Below the pieces are notes generated by a model. That model searched no databases. It had not been told where the DNA came from and saw only the letters and a list, made by a program, of their open reading frames with translations. The position numbers and the translations under genes are program-made. A DNA stretch of 64,000 nt from contig CP126123.1 in NCBI GenBank assembly GCA_030123605.1, forward strand, positions 2,336,001-2,400,000, written 5' to 3'. The stretch comes from Nitrospira sp. Its GTDB lineage: Bacteria; Nitrospirota; Nitrospiria; Nitrospirales; Nitrospiraceae. Position 1 is the first letter of the stretch. Every line of letters starts with the position of its first letter. This document shows, piece by piece, positions 46,234-54,349 of this stretch.

Positions 46234-47397
46234 TTATCTCCTCGTAACGCGGCGGGCGACATAGAGCGGGCGGCGTTTGACTTCGTCGGAGATCCGGCCG
46301 ATGTACTCGCCGATCACCCCGATCGTCATCAACTGAATGCCGGCGAGAAAGAAAATGGAGACTACGAGCGTGGTGAACCCCGGAACACCGACTCCCATCG
46401 TCACTTTCTTGATGACATAGATCATTGCGACCAAGAATGACAATGCCGAAACGGTAAAGCCCACGATCGTGATGACGCGCAGCGGCATGTGACTGAACGA
46501 AATCAAACCGTCGAGCGCGAGATAGAGGAGTGTGCGGAAGGTGTATTTCGGACTTCCGGCATGACGCGCCTGACGCTCGTAGGGAAGCCCGATTTGCTTG
46601 AACCCCACCCAGCTGCGGATACCTCTGACGAATCGATTGCGTTCCGGCATCCCGACCAGGAGATCGACCACGCGCCGGTCCATGACACAAAAATCACCGG
46701 CATCCAACGGGATGTCGATGTTGGCCACCCGCTGCAACAGTCGATAGAACCCGGCATAGGCCAGCCGCTTCCCCCACCATTCTTTGCGTTGAGTTCGGAC
46801 GGCATAGACCACTTCCCAGCCTTCTTGCCACTTGGCCAGGAACTTGTGCAACACCTCGGGCGGATCCTGAAGGTCGGCATCCATGATACAGACAACACGC
46901 CCGCGACTATGTTCCAGGCCGGCGCTGATCGCGACTTGATGGCCGAAATTTCTGGCAAACTCCACGACGACGATCCGACGATCCTCGACTTCCAGCCGCC
47001 GCAAGATATCGGGGCTCCGGTCCTGGCTCCCGTCGTCGACAAACACGATTTCGTAATCGAGTCCCAGGTCGTTCAGCGCGGCGGTGAGGCGGACCTGCAA
47101 CGCCGGAAGGTTCTCGGCTTCATTGAAGACCGGAATGACGATCGACAACGTCGGCGGTGGTGCGAACTCGCCGACCTGCGCCACCACAGCGGCACGGTGC
47201 GTCGGCTGAAGTCGCCGTCCCTCGACATCCGAGGCAAGCTCCATCGCCGCGGCCAGGGTTCGGCAGAATTTCAAGGCTTCTGCAGGATCCTCCAACGGAG
47301 GCAGCAGACGCTCGCCGGTTCGTTTCGCGCCTGCCATGCTCGGCGCTTCCTTATCGGCCCGCTGACCCTGGAAATCAGGATAATTCGGTCGTTGCAT
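46234..47397 (-). CDS. GT2 polyprenyl-phosphate sugar transferase with membrane anchor
   Basis: About 387 aa. A roughly 80-residue N-terminal extension precedes a DPM1/GtrB-like domain: LSIVIPVFNEAENLPAL, EIVFVDDGSQDRSPDIL, the D-x-D of CIMDADLQDPPEVL, and GDFCVMDRRVVDLL. Two transmembrane helices close the protein (about residues 310-375). Such enzymes make undecaprenyl-phosphate sugars that GT-C transferases use, which fits the GT39-like protein of the operon. The start at 47397 is set by GGAGAGAG upstream. Confidence 0.9.
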   Translation of the reverse strand: MQRPNYPDFQGQRADKEAPSMAGAKRTGERLLPPLEDPAEALKFCRTLAAAMELASDVEGRRLQPTHRAAVVAQVGEFAPPPTLSIVIPVFNEAENLPALQVRLTAALNDLGLDYEIVFVDDGSQDRSPDILRRLEVEDRRIVVVEFARNFGHQVAISAGLEHSRGRVVCIMDADLQDPPEVLHKFLAKWQEGWEVVYAVRTQRKEWWGKRLAYAGFYRLLQRVANIDIPLDAGDFCVMDRRVVDLLVGMPERNRFVRGIRSWVGFKQIGLPYERQARHAGSPKYTFRTLLYLALDGLISFSHMPLRVITIVGFTVSALSFLVAMIYVIKKVTMGVGVPGFTTLVVSIFFLAGIQLMTIGVIGEYIGRISDEVKRRPLYVARRVTRR

Positions 47398-47590
47398 GGT
47401 CGTGACTCTCTCCTCGGATATGGCGCATCCGACTGCGGCTGTCCGGTTGTTCATCCTCGGCACGCCGGAGACAGCTCCGATTCCAAGTGTACCCAAGAAC
47501 ATGCGTTTCAGCCACTTTTCGGGAGGAAATTCCTCAAAACCATCCGCACAGAGGCAGGCGTGACTGATTCCGAATTATTGTCGATGTTCG

Positions 47591-48586
47591 TCAGTCGAGA
47601 GAGAGGGAGCGATCGGCACCCTTCGTCACGATCGCCAAACAGGCAAGCCCCAGCACAATCCAGACAAATTCCCGAAAGCGCCGCAACAGCGCAAAGGTAA
47701 TGCCGGTCACATCGTCGTACCCGAACGTGGTCAGTAAGAACAGATTACCCGCATCCTGAGCGCCCAAACTGCCGGGGATGAAAAAGGTGCCGCCCTTGAT
47801 GAATACCGACAAGGCTCCGATCGCCACGGCTGACAGCACTGTAATGGGTTGCCCCAAGCACAGCACCATGACGAACACCTCTACAGCCTCGGCCAGCCAG
47901 CCGAGGAGAAAGAGCCCGGTCGATAACAAGAAGGCCGATCGCCGATGGCTGTAGAAGTGGGCGATGGTGCGATCCAATTCGAGCAGTTTCTGTTCACGTG
48001 ACTCCAGGAACTGCAGCCGCACCCCGATGATGCGCAGGACCTTCAGGATCCATGAAAACATGCCGTGCCGCTGCACGACGACGAACGCACCGACCCCGAA
48101 CAGCAGCAGCCCCACGCTGACCAATCCCGCCGTAATGGTCTGCCCGGCCGATCCACCGGAGCCCAACAGCCAGAATCCCAAACCGATCCCGGCCAGGATG
48201 AAGAGAATCTGGGCGATCGTCATCGTGGTTTTGGCCGTCACGACCGACGCCAACCCTTCCACCAGCGGCACTCCCTGCCGTTTGAGAAGAAACGCCTTCA
48301 GCGGTTCGCCACCCACGTAGGCCGTAGGGGTGGTCATGTTCACGACTTCCCCGGCGGTGCGAATCGCCAGGAGCCGCCAAAACGGCACATCCTCCGCCCA
48401 AGCGCCGAGCGTCACGCGCCAGCCGTAGGCTTCCAGCACATACATGAAAAGAGAAGGCAGGAGGATCGCCAGCATCGCGGCAGGGCCGAGTTGCGCCACC
48501 GCCCCATAAATACGATCGATGCCGATGTGCCAGACCAGTACCGAAAGCGTCAGCGCCCCGAGAAGAAAGAGAGCCGCTTTAAGCAC
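47591..48586 (-). CDS. Flippase-like membrane protein (lysylphosphatidylglycerol synthase TM family)
   Basis: 331 aa with about eight transmembrane helices, PF03706 type. The catalytic GNAT domain of MprF is absent; this is the membrane half alone, which in MprF moves lipids. Family segment TPTAYVGGEPLKAFLLKRQG and the C-terminal SLGAQDAGNLFLLTTFG are clear. It overlaps the end of the CDP-alcohol transferase fusion gene by eight bases, so it may move that enzyme's lipid product across the membrane. That role is inference. Confidence 0.82.
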   Translation of the reverse strand: MLKAALFLLGALTLSVLVWHIGIDRIYGAVAQLGPAAMLAILLPSLFMYVLEAYGWRVTLGAWAEDVPFWRLLAIRTAGEVVNMTTPTAYVGGEPLKAFLLKRQGVPLVEGLASVVTAKTTMTIAQILFILAGIGLGFWLLGSGGSAGQTITAGLVSVGLLLFGVGAFVVVQRHGMFSWILKVLRIIGVRLQFLESREQKLLELDRTIAHFYSHRRSAFLLSTGLFLLGWLAEAVEVFVMVLCLGQPITVLSAVAIGALSVFIKGGTFFIPGSLGAQDAGNLFLLTTFGYDDVTGITFALLRRFREFVWIVLGLACLAIVTKGADRSLSLD

Positions 48587-50033
48587 GGGCGCGTGCCGAA
48601 GGTCTGATGACCCACACCATCAACGACCAAAACACCGTCGAACCGAGCGCAGCGATCCACAAAAACCAGTCGAGTCTGTCCAGTAAGGCGAACAGCAACA
48701 CCACCACGGAAAAATCCCGGCTCGCCACGTTCTTCAGGATAAAGTCGGACCAGGCCGCCTGCTTAGGGGTGCTCCAGCCGCGGGCGGCGCCGATTTTTTG
48801 CGCCTTCGTGACCAGCCAAAACGACAGAGCGCTACCGAATACTGCCGCACCGCCCAGCGCCAACGGAACCCAGGCGCCGGCCTCGCCGGCCTGCCGCAGG
48901 TAGGCCCCACAGGCGATCCCGGCGAAGATGGCGATATGCACCACATTGTCCATGGCGATATCGAGCCAGGCACCGAAGGGCGATTCCGTAAAGGTCAGCC
49001 GCGCCACCTCACCGTCGCAACAATCGATCACGGCCGCCAATTGAAACAACAACGCGGCGACGATCCCGGCTTGATAGGTACCGAAACCGAACCAGGCGGC
49101 GGAGAGCAGCCCGACCGTCGTGGCGATCATGGTGATCGCGTTGGGAGAGCATTTCATCCGCAAAAAGACCCTCGTCAACAGACGCGAGAAGGTCCGATTG
49201 AAATACCGGTCGACCAATCCCTCCGACTCACCCTTGAGCGAGCGGAAGAGCGTACCTTCTGCAAGGCCGGCACTCGGCTGGTCCCACACGTCGCGATACC
49301 ACAAGCCGGCATGGGAGGCGGCCGTGACGACCCGCACGCGTCCCTCCGCCGCGGCCCGTTCCAGCCAACGTCGCACGGGAATCATGCCCAGGGGCTCCGT
49401 TCGCCCCCCGATCGCAGAAACCGCCGTCCCGTTCAGAGGATTCAAAATGCTCGCCGGCAACACGACCAAATCCGCCGCCACCTGGTGGCCTTCGTACCCG
49501 GTTTGATTGTGAAAGGAAATGAGGCGGCCTTCCTGAAGCGCGACCGCCGGGTTCCGTCGGCCCACGGCCGGTTCGATAGGACCGGCTGCGCGGGTCACCA
49601 CTAACGCCTCTCCGTCACGCACGGTCTGCCGCAGGTGTTCGATCAATCCTTTGGAAAACACCGCCTGCACCCCGGCGATCAGACAGAACCCCCGCACCTC
49701 GGCGGCCAACGACTCCCACGTACGCGGATCGTCGAGCGGAAACTCTCGCACCGGCATCCAGCGAACGGGAATCGTGACGCGTGCCCCCCGCGCCAACGTC
49801 TGTTTGAGCAACTCTTCATCGGCACCGGCCAGCACGATCAATTGGCGAAGGCCCGCCCGTTGCAATGTGAGCACGGTGCGTTGAAATAGGCTCAGCCCTC
49901 CGATGCGCGTCAGCGGCCCCACGTCGGTAAGGCCGCGTCCGAGCCGGTCTCCGAACAGCCCCGCACCGGGCAACAGAATGGCCGTGCTCAACCCCTGTAG
50001 TTCGGCACCGCGTTCCAGTGTGCTTTCACTCAT
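48579..50033 (-). CDS. Fusion: nucleotidyltransferase-like domain + CDP-alcohol phosphatidyltransferase
   Basis: 484 aa. Residues 15-235 resemble a sugar-nucleotidyltransferase (AILLPGAGLFGDRLGRGL, IGGLSLFQRTVLTLQRAG), but the usual GxGxRxxPxT loop and metal aspartates are not clear, so this half may be degenerate. Residues 290-480 are a membrane CDP-alcohol phosphatidyltransferase with the full motif D337-x2-D340-G341-x2-A344-R345-x8-G354-x3-D358-x3-D362. The architecture resembles archaeal bifunctional inositol-phosphate cytidylyltransferase/phosphotransferases. Here, next to phosphonate-type genes, the transferase could use a CMP-activated phosphonate. An inositol-type headgroup is the alternative. 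Confidence 0.82.
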   Translation of the reverse strand: MSESTLERGAELQGLSTAILLPGAGLFGDRLGRGLTDVGPLTRIGGLSLFQRTVLTLQRAGLRQLIVLAGADEELLKQTLARGARVTIPVRWMPVREFPLDDPRTWESLAAEVRGFCLIAGVQAVFSKGLIEHLRQTVRDGEALVVTRAAGPIEPAVGRRNPAVALQEGRLISFHNQTGYEGHQVAADLVVLPASILNPLNGTAVSAIGGRTEPLGMIPVRRWLERAAAEGRVRVVTAASHAGLWYRDVWDQPSAGLAEGTLFRSLKGESEGLVDRYFNRTFSRLLTRVFLRMKCSPNAITMIATTVGLLSAAWFGFGTYQAGIVAALLFQLAAVIDCCDGEVARLTFTESPFGAWLDIAMDNVVHIAIFAGIACGAYLRQAGEAGAWVPLALGGAAVFGSALSFWLVTKAQKIGAARGWSTPKQAAWSDFILKNVASRDFSVVVLLFALLDRLDWFLWIAALGSTVFWSLMVWVIRPSARARA

Positions 50034-50052
50034 CAGACTCAGTCCCGCGAAG

Positions 50053-50772
50053 CTACAGCTTCGGCAGGATCTCCCGTTCCGCCCTCGTCACATCCTCGGG
50101 AAAATCGATCTCGGTCCAAGGCAGGCCTCCGAGTTTTTCATGCCCCACCTTCACGTTCTGGAAATAGCCGGACAGTCCGTCTTCGTATTCCATCTCCCAT
50201 CGGCCCTGATCGATGTAACCCTTGAGCGAATCGATCACCTGTGCCGTATCGGCCCGGCGCACTTTCAGAAACCCCACGCCCTCTCCCGCCACATCGTACC
50301 GCTCAGGCATCTTCTTGCTCAAGGCGATCACGCGTCCGCCCTGGACCACGACCATGCATTCCTCGCCGGTCTGCTTCACCATATCATCCATCAGCAGACA
50401 GTTCGCAAAGGGCGACTCCACCAGGCGGCGCAGAATCTCACGGTGGAACAACACATCCGCATCCATGATCACCACGTCGTCGGACAATGCCGGCCGGGCG
50501 ACCCACAAGGAGGAGATACTGCCACGGTGAAACTCCTCGTTCACCAGGTAAGAGATGTCCACACCTCGGCATTGCTGGCCGGCCGCCGCCCTGATCATCT
50601 CCTGTTTGTAGCCGACCACGATGGTGGCCTCTCTGATCCGGACACCGGCCAATGCATCGAAATAGCGGGACAGCAACGTCTGCCCCCCGATCTCGATCAG
50701 ACATTTCGGTTTGTGTTGTGTGATCGGCCAGAGACGCTTGCCGACCCCGGCGGCCAGGATGACGGCTTTCAT
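50053..50772 (-). CDS. LicC-like cytidylyltransferase
   Basis: 239 aa. N-terminus MKAVILAAGVGKRLWPITQH is the nucleotide-binding loop, followed by PKCLIEIGGQTLLSRYFDAL with its catalytic lysine; metal aspartate in VVIMDADVLFHREIL; C-terminal DGLSGYFQNVKVG and WTEIDFPEDVTRAE are typical of the phosphocholine cytidylyltransferase group. LicC/PntC relatives activate 2-aminoethylphosphonate with CTP in phosphonate loci. The aminotransferase gene directly upstream overlaps it (ATGA), which favours a CMP-aminoethylphosphonate product. Phosphocholine or phosphoethanolamine remain possible substrates. Confidence 0.85.
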   Translation of the reverse strand: MKAVILAAGVGKRLWPITQHKPKCLIEIGGQTLLSRYFDALAGVRIREATIVVGYKQEMIRAAAGQQCRGVDISYLVNEEFHRGSISSLWVARPALSDDVVIMDADVLFHREILRRLVESPFANCLLMDDMVKQTGEECMVVVQGGRVIALSKKMPERYDVAGEGVGFLKVRRADTAQVIDSLKGYIDQGRWEMEYEDGLSGYFQNVKVGHEKLGGLPWTEIDFPEDVTRAEREILPKL

Positions 50773-51860
50773 GGACGACTTGCGCCTGCAAGCACCTGTT
50801 CGAAGGCCGTCAGAAATCCTTGGACCTGCGCTTCCGTCAGAGCACCCATGTTGGCGATACGGAAGATCTTCGATTCCAATTGTCCCTGTCCGGCGTAGAT
50901 GACATAGCCGCGAGCCTTCAGCTGATCATGCAACGTCGTATAACTGACGCCGGGCGGCAGGTGAAAGGCCGTGATCGTGTTCGATTGATGGTCGGACGGC
51001 AACAACGCTTTGATTCCCAGTTGCCCCATACGTTCCCGAATCCTTGAGGCCGTCTGCCAATACCGCCGCATACGATTGGTAACCCCTTCCTCCAACAACT
51101 CGTCCAATGCTTCTTCAAAGGCATAATAGACTTGTACGGCCGGGGTGAAGGGCACGACTCCTTTTCCATGATCATCGATATAGTGGGTGAGGTGGAGGTA
51201 CCAGGACCGCTTGGGGTACCCTCGCATTCGTTCCAAAAACCCCTTGCGAAGAAGGACGAACGACACACCGGGAAACCCTTGAATGCATTTGCCGGCGGTC
51301 CCCGCCGCCATGTAGATATGGGAGCCGGCGATATCAATCGACTCGCCTCCCAGGCCGCTCACGGAATCGAGCACAAACACGCGGTTTTGACTATCGACGA
51401 CCTCCGCAATCTCCTTGACGGGATTGATCAACCCGGTAGTCGTTTCATGGTGCACCATCGCAACTGCATGGACCTCGGGATGCTGGCGCAGGGCCAAGCG
51501 CAGCCGCTCCGGGTCCGGCCTGACATGCCACTCCGACTTGAGTTCAGAGACCCCGAGTCGATGCAGACCGATCATATTGGAAATCCGTTCGCCGTAGACC
51601 CCATTGTTGAGTACCAGCATGCGCTTCCCCATCGGGAGGCAGGATATGACGGCGGACTCCACGGCGGCGGTACCTGAGCCGGTCAACAACACGGCCACGT
51701 AATCGGCTTCGTGGCCGGGTACGAAGGCCGTCAACAATTTGCCCTGGATGCGACCCATTAGGTCGGAAAACTCAGACTCTCGATGGCAGATATCCGGACG
51801 CATCAAGGCCTGCCGCACCCGTTCGGACACATTCACTGGACCGGGATTGAGTAAGATCAC
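50769..51860 (-). CDS. phnW: PhnW-like class V aminotransferase (aminoethylphosphonate type)
   Basis: 363-residue PLP enzyme. It begins MILLNPGPVNVSERVRQAL as in 2-aminoethylphosphonate:pyruvate aminotransferases; HHETTTGLINPVKEIAEVV and VLDSVSGLGGESIDI follow, and the PLP lysine is in AGTAGKCIQGFPGVSFVL, where PhnW has a very similar NKCIQG segment. In synthesis direction it would convert phosphonoacetaldehyde to 2-aminoethylphosphonate. It lies between decarboxylase subunits and a cytidylyltransferase, which supports biosynthesis instead of degradation. An alanine:glyoxylate type function is less likely. Confidence 0.85.
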   Translation of the reverse strand: MILLNPGPVNVSERVRQALMRPDICHRESEFSDLMGRIQGKLLTAFVPGHEADYVAVLLTGSGTAAVESAVISCLPMGKRMLVLNNGVYGERISNMIGLHRLGVSELKSEWHVRPDPERLRLALRQHPEVHAVAMVHHETTTGLINPVKEIAEVVDSQNRVFVLDSVSGLGGESIDIAGSHIYMAAGTAGKCIQGFPGVSFVLLRKGFLERMRGYPKRSWYLHLTHYIDDHGKGVVPFTPAVQVYYAFEEALDELLEEGVTNRMRRYWQTASRIRERMGQLGIKALLPSDHQSNTITAFHLPPGVSYTTLHDQLKARGYVIYAGQGQLESKIFRIANMGALTEAQVQGFLTAFEQVLAGASRP

Positions 51861-51937
51861 CAGCAGACTCCGTTCCTCATGGCAAGTCGCTTGTGAAGCG
51901 CAGAGCGTGGCACCGGCGGCGCGTCACGAACGACACA

Positions 51938-52516
51938 CTATTCGATCGCCTTCATGAATCGGGCAGTAATGTCCGGCGGCTCATGCAGAACCCGGCCGGC
52001 ATCCTCGACGAACTCGTTGACCTTGACCAACAACATGCTCGGGCCCTCGTTCTTGAGCATGTCTTTGAACTCATAGAGCAGGTCATCCCGGTCGAGGACG
52101 CGCTCGACATGGGCGTACCCTGCGGCCTTGGCCACCTTTTCAAGCGGCACCACGTTGGAAATCGTCGGTTGATTCCCGGTCGTCCCGTACACTTCGTTGT
52201 CGAACACCACGTGGATGAAGTTCTTCGGCTTCAAGGCGCCCACGGTCGCCAGGGTGCCCATCCCCATGAGGACATTGCCGTCACCGTCGAAGACGATCAC
52301 CTGTTTGGAGGGTTTGGCGAGAGCGACCCCAAGCCCGATCGCCGGTGCGTTCCCCATGGACCCGATCATATAAAAATGGGTCGGCCGGTCGGCGATTTTG
52401 TGCGCTTCGCGCGACGGGAATCCATTGCAGATGATGACCGGCTGGTCGGTCAACAATTCCAGCAACGCGGCCATGGCCTGTGCCCGGCTCTGCATCGTGC
52501 CTTCTTCCGGTCTCAT
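51938..52516 (-). CDS. Phosphonopyruvate decarboxylase-type TPP enzyme, C-terminal (beta) subunit
   Basis: About 192 aa, the pyrimidine-diphosphate half of a TPP decarboxylase. The family segment FYMIGSMGNAPAIGLGVALA is followed by the TPP/Mg motif VFDGDGNVLMGMG and its partner NFIHVVFDNEVYGTTGNQPT. These match phosphonopyruvate decarboxylase more closely than sulfopyruvate decarboxylase ComE. The ATG at 52516 overlaps the alpha-subunit stop (ATGA). Together the two chains should form the complete enzyme. Confidence 0.85.
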   Translation of the reverse strand: MRPEEGTMQSRAQAMAALLELLTDQPVIICNGFPSREAHKIADRPTHFYMIGSMGNAPAIGLGVALAKPSKQVIVFDGDGNVLMGMGTLATVGALKPKNFIHVVFDNEVYGTTGNQPTISNVVPLEKVAKAAGYAHVERVLDRDDLLYEFKDMLKNEGPSMLLVKVNEFVEDAGRVLHEPPDITARFMKAIE

Positions 52517-53010
52517 GGATGTAACCCCTTGACGACGCCCTTCTTGATCACAAGCGCCAGCGGGACCCGTTGCTTCATGAAGGTCTGGCTCACCCATCGG
52601 AGATCGTCGGCCATCGTCTGCTCCGACAGGGTCCGGTGGGGAATTTTCATGGTGTCGAGCAATTGCAGCATCGTCTCACCCATCACCAAATGTTCCGGCG
52701 CATCTTTGCCTTCGAATCCCCGCCAAGAAACGATCACGATGCAAGGCTGTCGATAAATCATGTTCAGGGAGATGAGTGCGTTCAGGGAAGTCCCGAGTCC
52801 GGAATTCTGCATGAGGACGGCGGGAATCTTTCCGGCCATGTAGGCGCCGGCGGCCATGGCGACCGCTTCGTCTTCACGGACGGCGGGGGTATAGACCTTG
52901 CGCGTCATCAGCTCTTCGATGATGCCGCCCAGAATCGAATCGGGCACACCCGTAAAAAAATTCACGCCCATGTCCTGGAGCGCTTGCACGAACAGGTCGC
53001 TGTCGATCAT
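52513..53010 (-). CDS. Phosphonopyruvate decarboxylase-type TPP enzyme, N-terminal (alpha) subunit
   Basis: 165 aa, the pyrimidine-binding half. GVNFFTGVPDSILGGIIEEL starts the domain; the catalytic Glu is in VREDEAVAMAAGAYMAGK; LMQNSGLGTSLNALISL and the IVSWRGFEGKDAPEHLVMGE segment follow. The W-R-G and K-D-x-P-x-H residues are those of phosphonopyruvate decarboxylase; ComD enzymes have S-H-R-G. The split into two chains resembles ComDE. First gene of its run; the PEP mutase that would feed it is not beside it. Confidence 0.85.
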   Translation of the reverse strand: MIDSDLFVQALQDMGVNFFTGVPDSILGGIIEELMTRKVYTPAVREDEAVAMAAGAYMAGKIPAVLMQNSGLGTSLNALISLNMIYRQPCIVIVSWRGFEGKDAPEHLVMGETMLQLLDTMKIPHRTLSEQTMADDLRWVSQTFMKQRVPLALVIKKGVVKGLHP

Positions 53011-53153
53011 GAACCGGGCCTCTCTTGACGGAACGGCGCGAGGTGTCCGCGCGCAAGAGGCGCATTATAGCCAAGGGGGTTGCCATTCTCAAGGATGCGG
53101 ACGAAGAGTTGCCGTCGCCTCGGCAACCGTGGTAGCGTGCCGAAGGAGCCTGC
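53011..53153. promoter_or_regulatory. Divergent intergenic region
   Basis: The 143-bp gap must hold promoters for the phosphonate-type genes (minus) and the secreted-protein pair (plus). I see no consensus -35/-10 pair in either direction. A clear AAGGAG ribosome site stands five bases before the TTG at 53154. Confidence 0.4.
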
Positions 53154-53705
53154 TTGCAGACCATGACCTCTGCCTCTTCGAAATGGTCGCCTGCCCGCGT
53201 CGCGAGCTGCGTCTGGCTTTTCGGTGCGCTTCTCGCGGGGCATGCCGCACCCGCATCCGCCATCACGATGGCGAACGATCCGCACGGATTCCGCAATCTT
53301 CAATGGGGCGCGCCGCTCACCGAGATTCCTGAACTCGCCGTCGCCAACGCCGGTTCCCGTATCACCGATTACGAATTCCGTGATCGCCCTCCCGTCTACC
53401 ACGACATCCCCGTCGAGAGCCTGCACCTCTCGACCGTCGATGCCCAATTCGCGCGCGTCACCATTCGCTACCGAGGGGTGCAGACCCATACGCGGGTGTT
53501 GCAATTTCTCGAACAGACCTACGGCAAGATCGAGCGGATTCCCGGGCAGATGATGCGGGGGCTGAATCAGCAATATACCTGGCGGGGACCGGATACCGAA
53601 ATCACCCTCACCTATGAAGCCAATCGGGACCGCGGGTATCTGTTCATCGAAAGCCGTACGCTCGCGCCTCGGTTCCAGGATCAGATCTCGGATACGCCTG
53701 ATTGA
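53154..53705 (+). CDS. Secreted protein of unknown function, paralogue 1
   Basis: 183 aa with a signal peptide (hydrophobic VASCVWLFGALLAG, then APASA before ITMANDP). The mature domain begins DPHGFRNLQWGAPLTEIPEL and contains FARVTIRYRGVQTHTRVLQFLEQTYG. The start is a TTG: AAGGAG lies five bases before it, while the ATG at 53163 is too distant from that site. The next gene encodes a clear paralogue. No catalytic residues recognised; probably periplasmic. Confidence 0.78.
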   Translation: MQTMTSASSKWSPARVASCVWLFGALLAGHAAPASAITMANDPHGFRNLQWGAPLTEIPELAVANAGSRITDYEFRDRPPVYHDIPVESLHLSTVDAQFARVTIRYRGVQTHTRVLQFLEQTYGKIERIPGQMMRGLNQQYTWRGPDTEITLTYEANRDRGYLFIESRTLAPRFQDQISDTPD

Positions 53706-53706
53706 C

Positions 53707-54240
53707 ATGACGGGCTATCTCCCTTTTCATCGGTGGTCGATGATCACCGGGGTCGTTCTGACGGCGGCGCTGCTGCCGATCAGCCTCGCCTTGGCCGTCC
53801 CCATGCACGACGACCCGAACGGATTCGAAGGCATTCCCTGGGGAGCGGCCTTCTCGGAATCCGACACATTCACCAAGGTGGAGGATGCCGATCGAGTCCA
53901 GACCTATGAGTTGAAGTCGGCATCGCCGACCTTGGGACCGGCCACGGTCGATTCCATGCGCTTCAACACGATCGATGGAAAGTTCGCCCGTGTCATCGTG
54001 CGGTACAGTGGCAGGGAGACTCACGACCGGATTTTGGGGTTCTTGCAAGACCGGTTCGGTCCGTTGGATCGGACCCTCGGGCAAACCGCCGGAGGCGTCG
54101 TGAAGTTTTTCGACTGGCAAGGGCCGGACAGCGAGATCATCCTCCGTTACGACGTGCGGACAGGCCAGGGCATCATCTTCTTCGAAAGCCAGGTGTTCCG
54201 CGTCAAATTCACCGAGAGCACCACGTCCTCCGGGTTTTGA
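53707..54240 (+). CDS. Secreted protein of unknown function, paralogue 2
   Basis: 177 aa. It starts one base after the stop of paralogue 1. Signal peptide: MITGVVLTAALLPISLALA before VPMHDDP. The mature part aligns with paralogue 1: DPNGFEGIPWGAAFSESDTF, FARVIVRYSGRETHDRILGF, and FDWQGPDSEIILRYD against YTWRGPDTEITLTYE. Tandem duplication in an operon. The shared DPxGFxxxxWG entry motif is a useful family tag. Function unknown. Confidence 0.78.
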   Translation: MTGYLPFHRWSMITGVVLTAALLPISLALAVPMHDDPNGFEGIPWGAAFSESDTFTKVEDADRVQTYELKSASPTLGPATVDSMRFNTIDGKFARVIVRYSGRETHDRILGFLQDRFGPLDRTLGQTAGGVVKFFDWQGPDSEIILRYDVRTGQGIIFFESQVFRVKFTESTTSSGF

Positions 54241-54310
54241 CCACCCATTCACGCGCTGTTCCGAACCCCTCTCATCCTTGTGGAGGTGCGCCGCGACATG
54301 ATAGTCTTTC

Positions 54311-54332
54311 GGTGAGTGACCACTCACTCACC
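54311..54332. promoter_or_regulatory. Palindromic operator before the tetR gene
   Basis: GTGAGTG (54312-54318) and CACTCAC (54321-54327) form an inverted repeat with a two-base centre. A second arm pair GGTGAGTG / CACTCACC spans 54311-54332. It lies 18 bases before the regulator ATG, as expected for a TetR-family autoregulatory operator. Confidence 0.75.
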
Positions 54333-54349
54333 GAGCCCGAATCCATTCG

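Noticed and set aside
51938-53010. Sulfopyruvate decarboxylase ComDE as the firm call
   Set aside because: The split into two chains fits ComDE, but the WRG...KDxPxH and GSMG...TTGxQPT segments look like phosphonopyruvate decarboxylase, and a PhnW-like gene follows. I keep sulfopyruvate as an alternative only.
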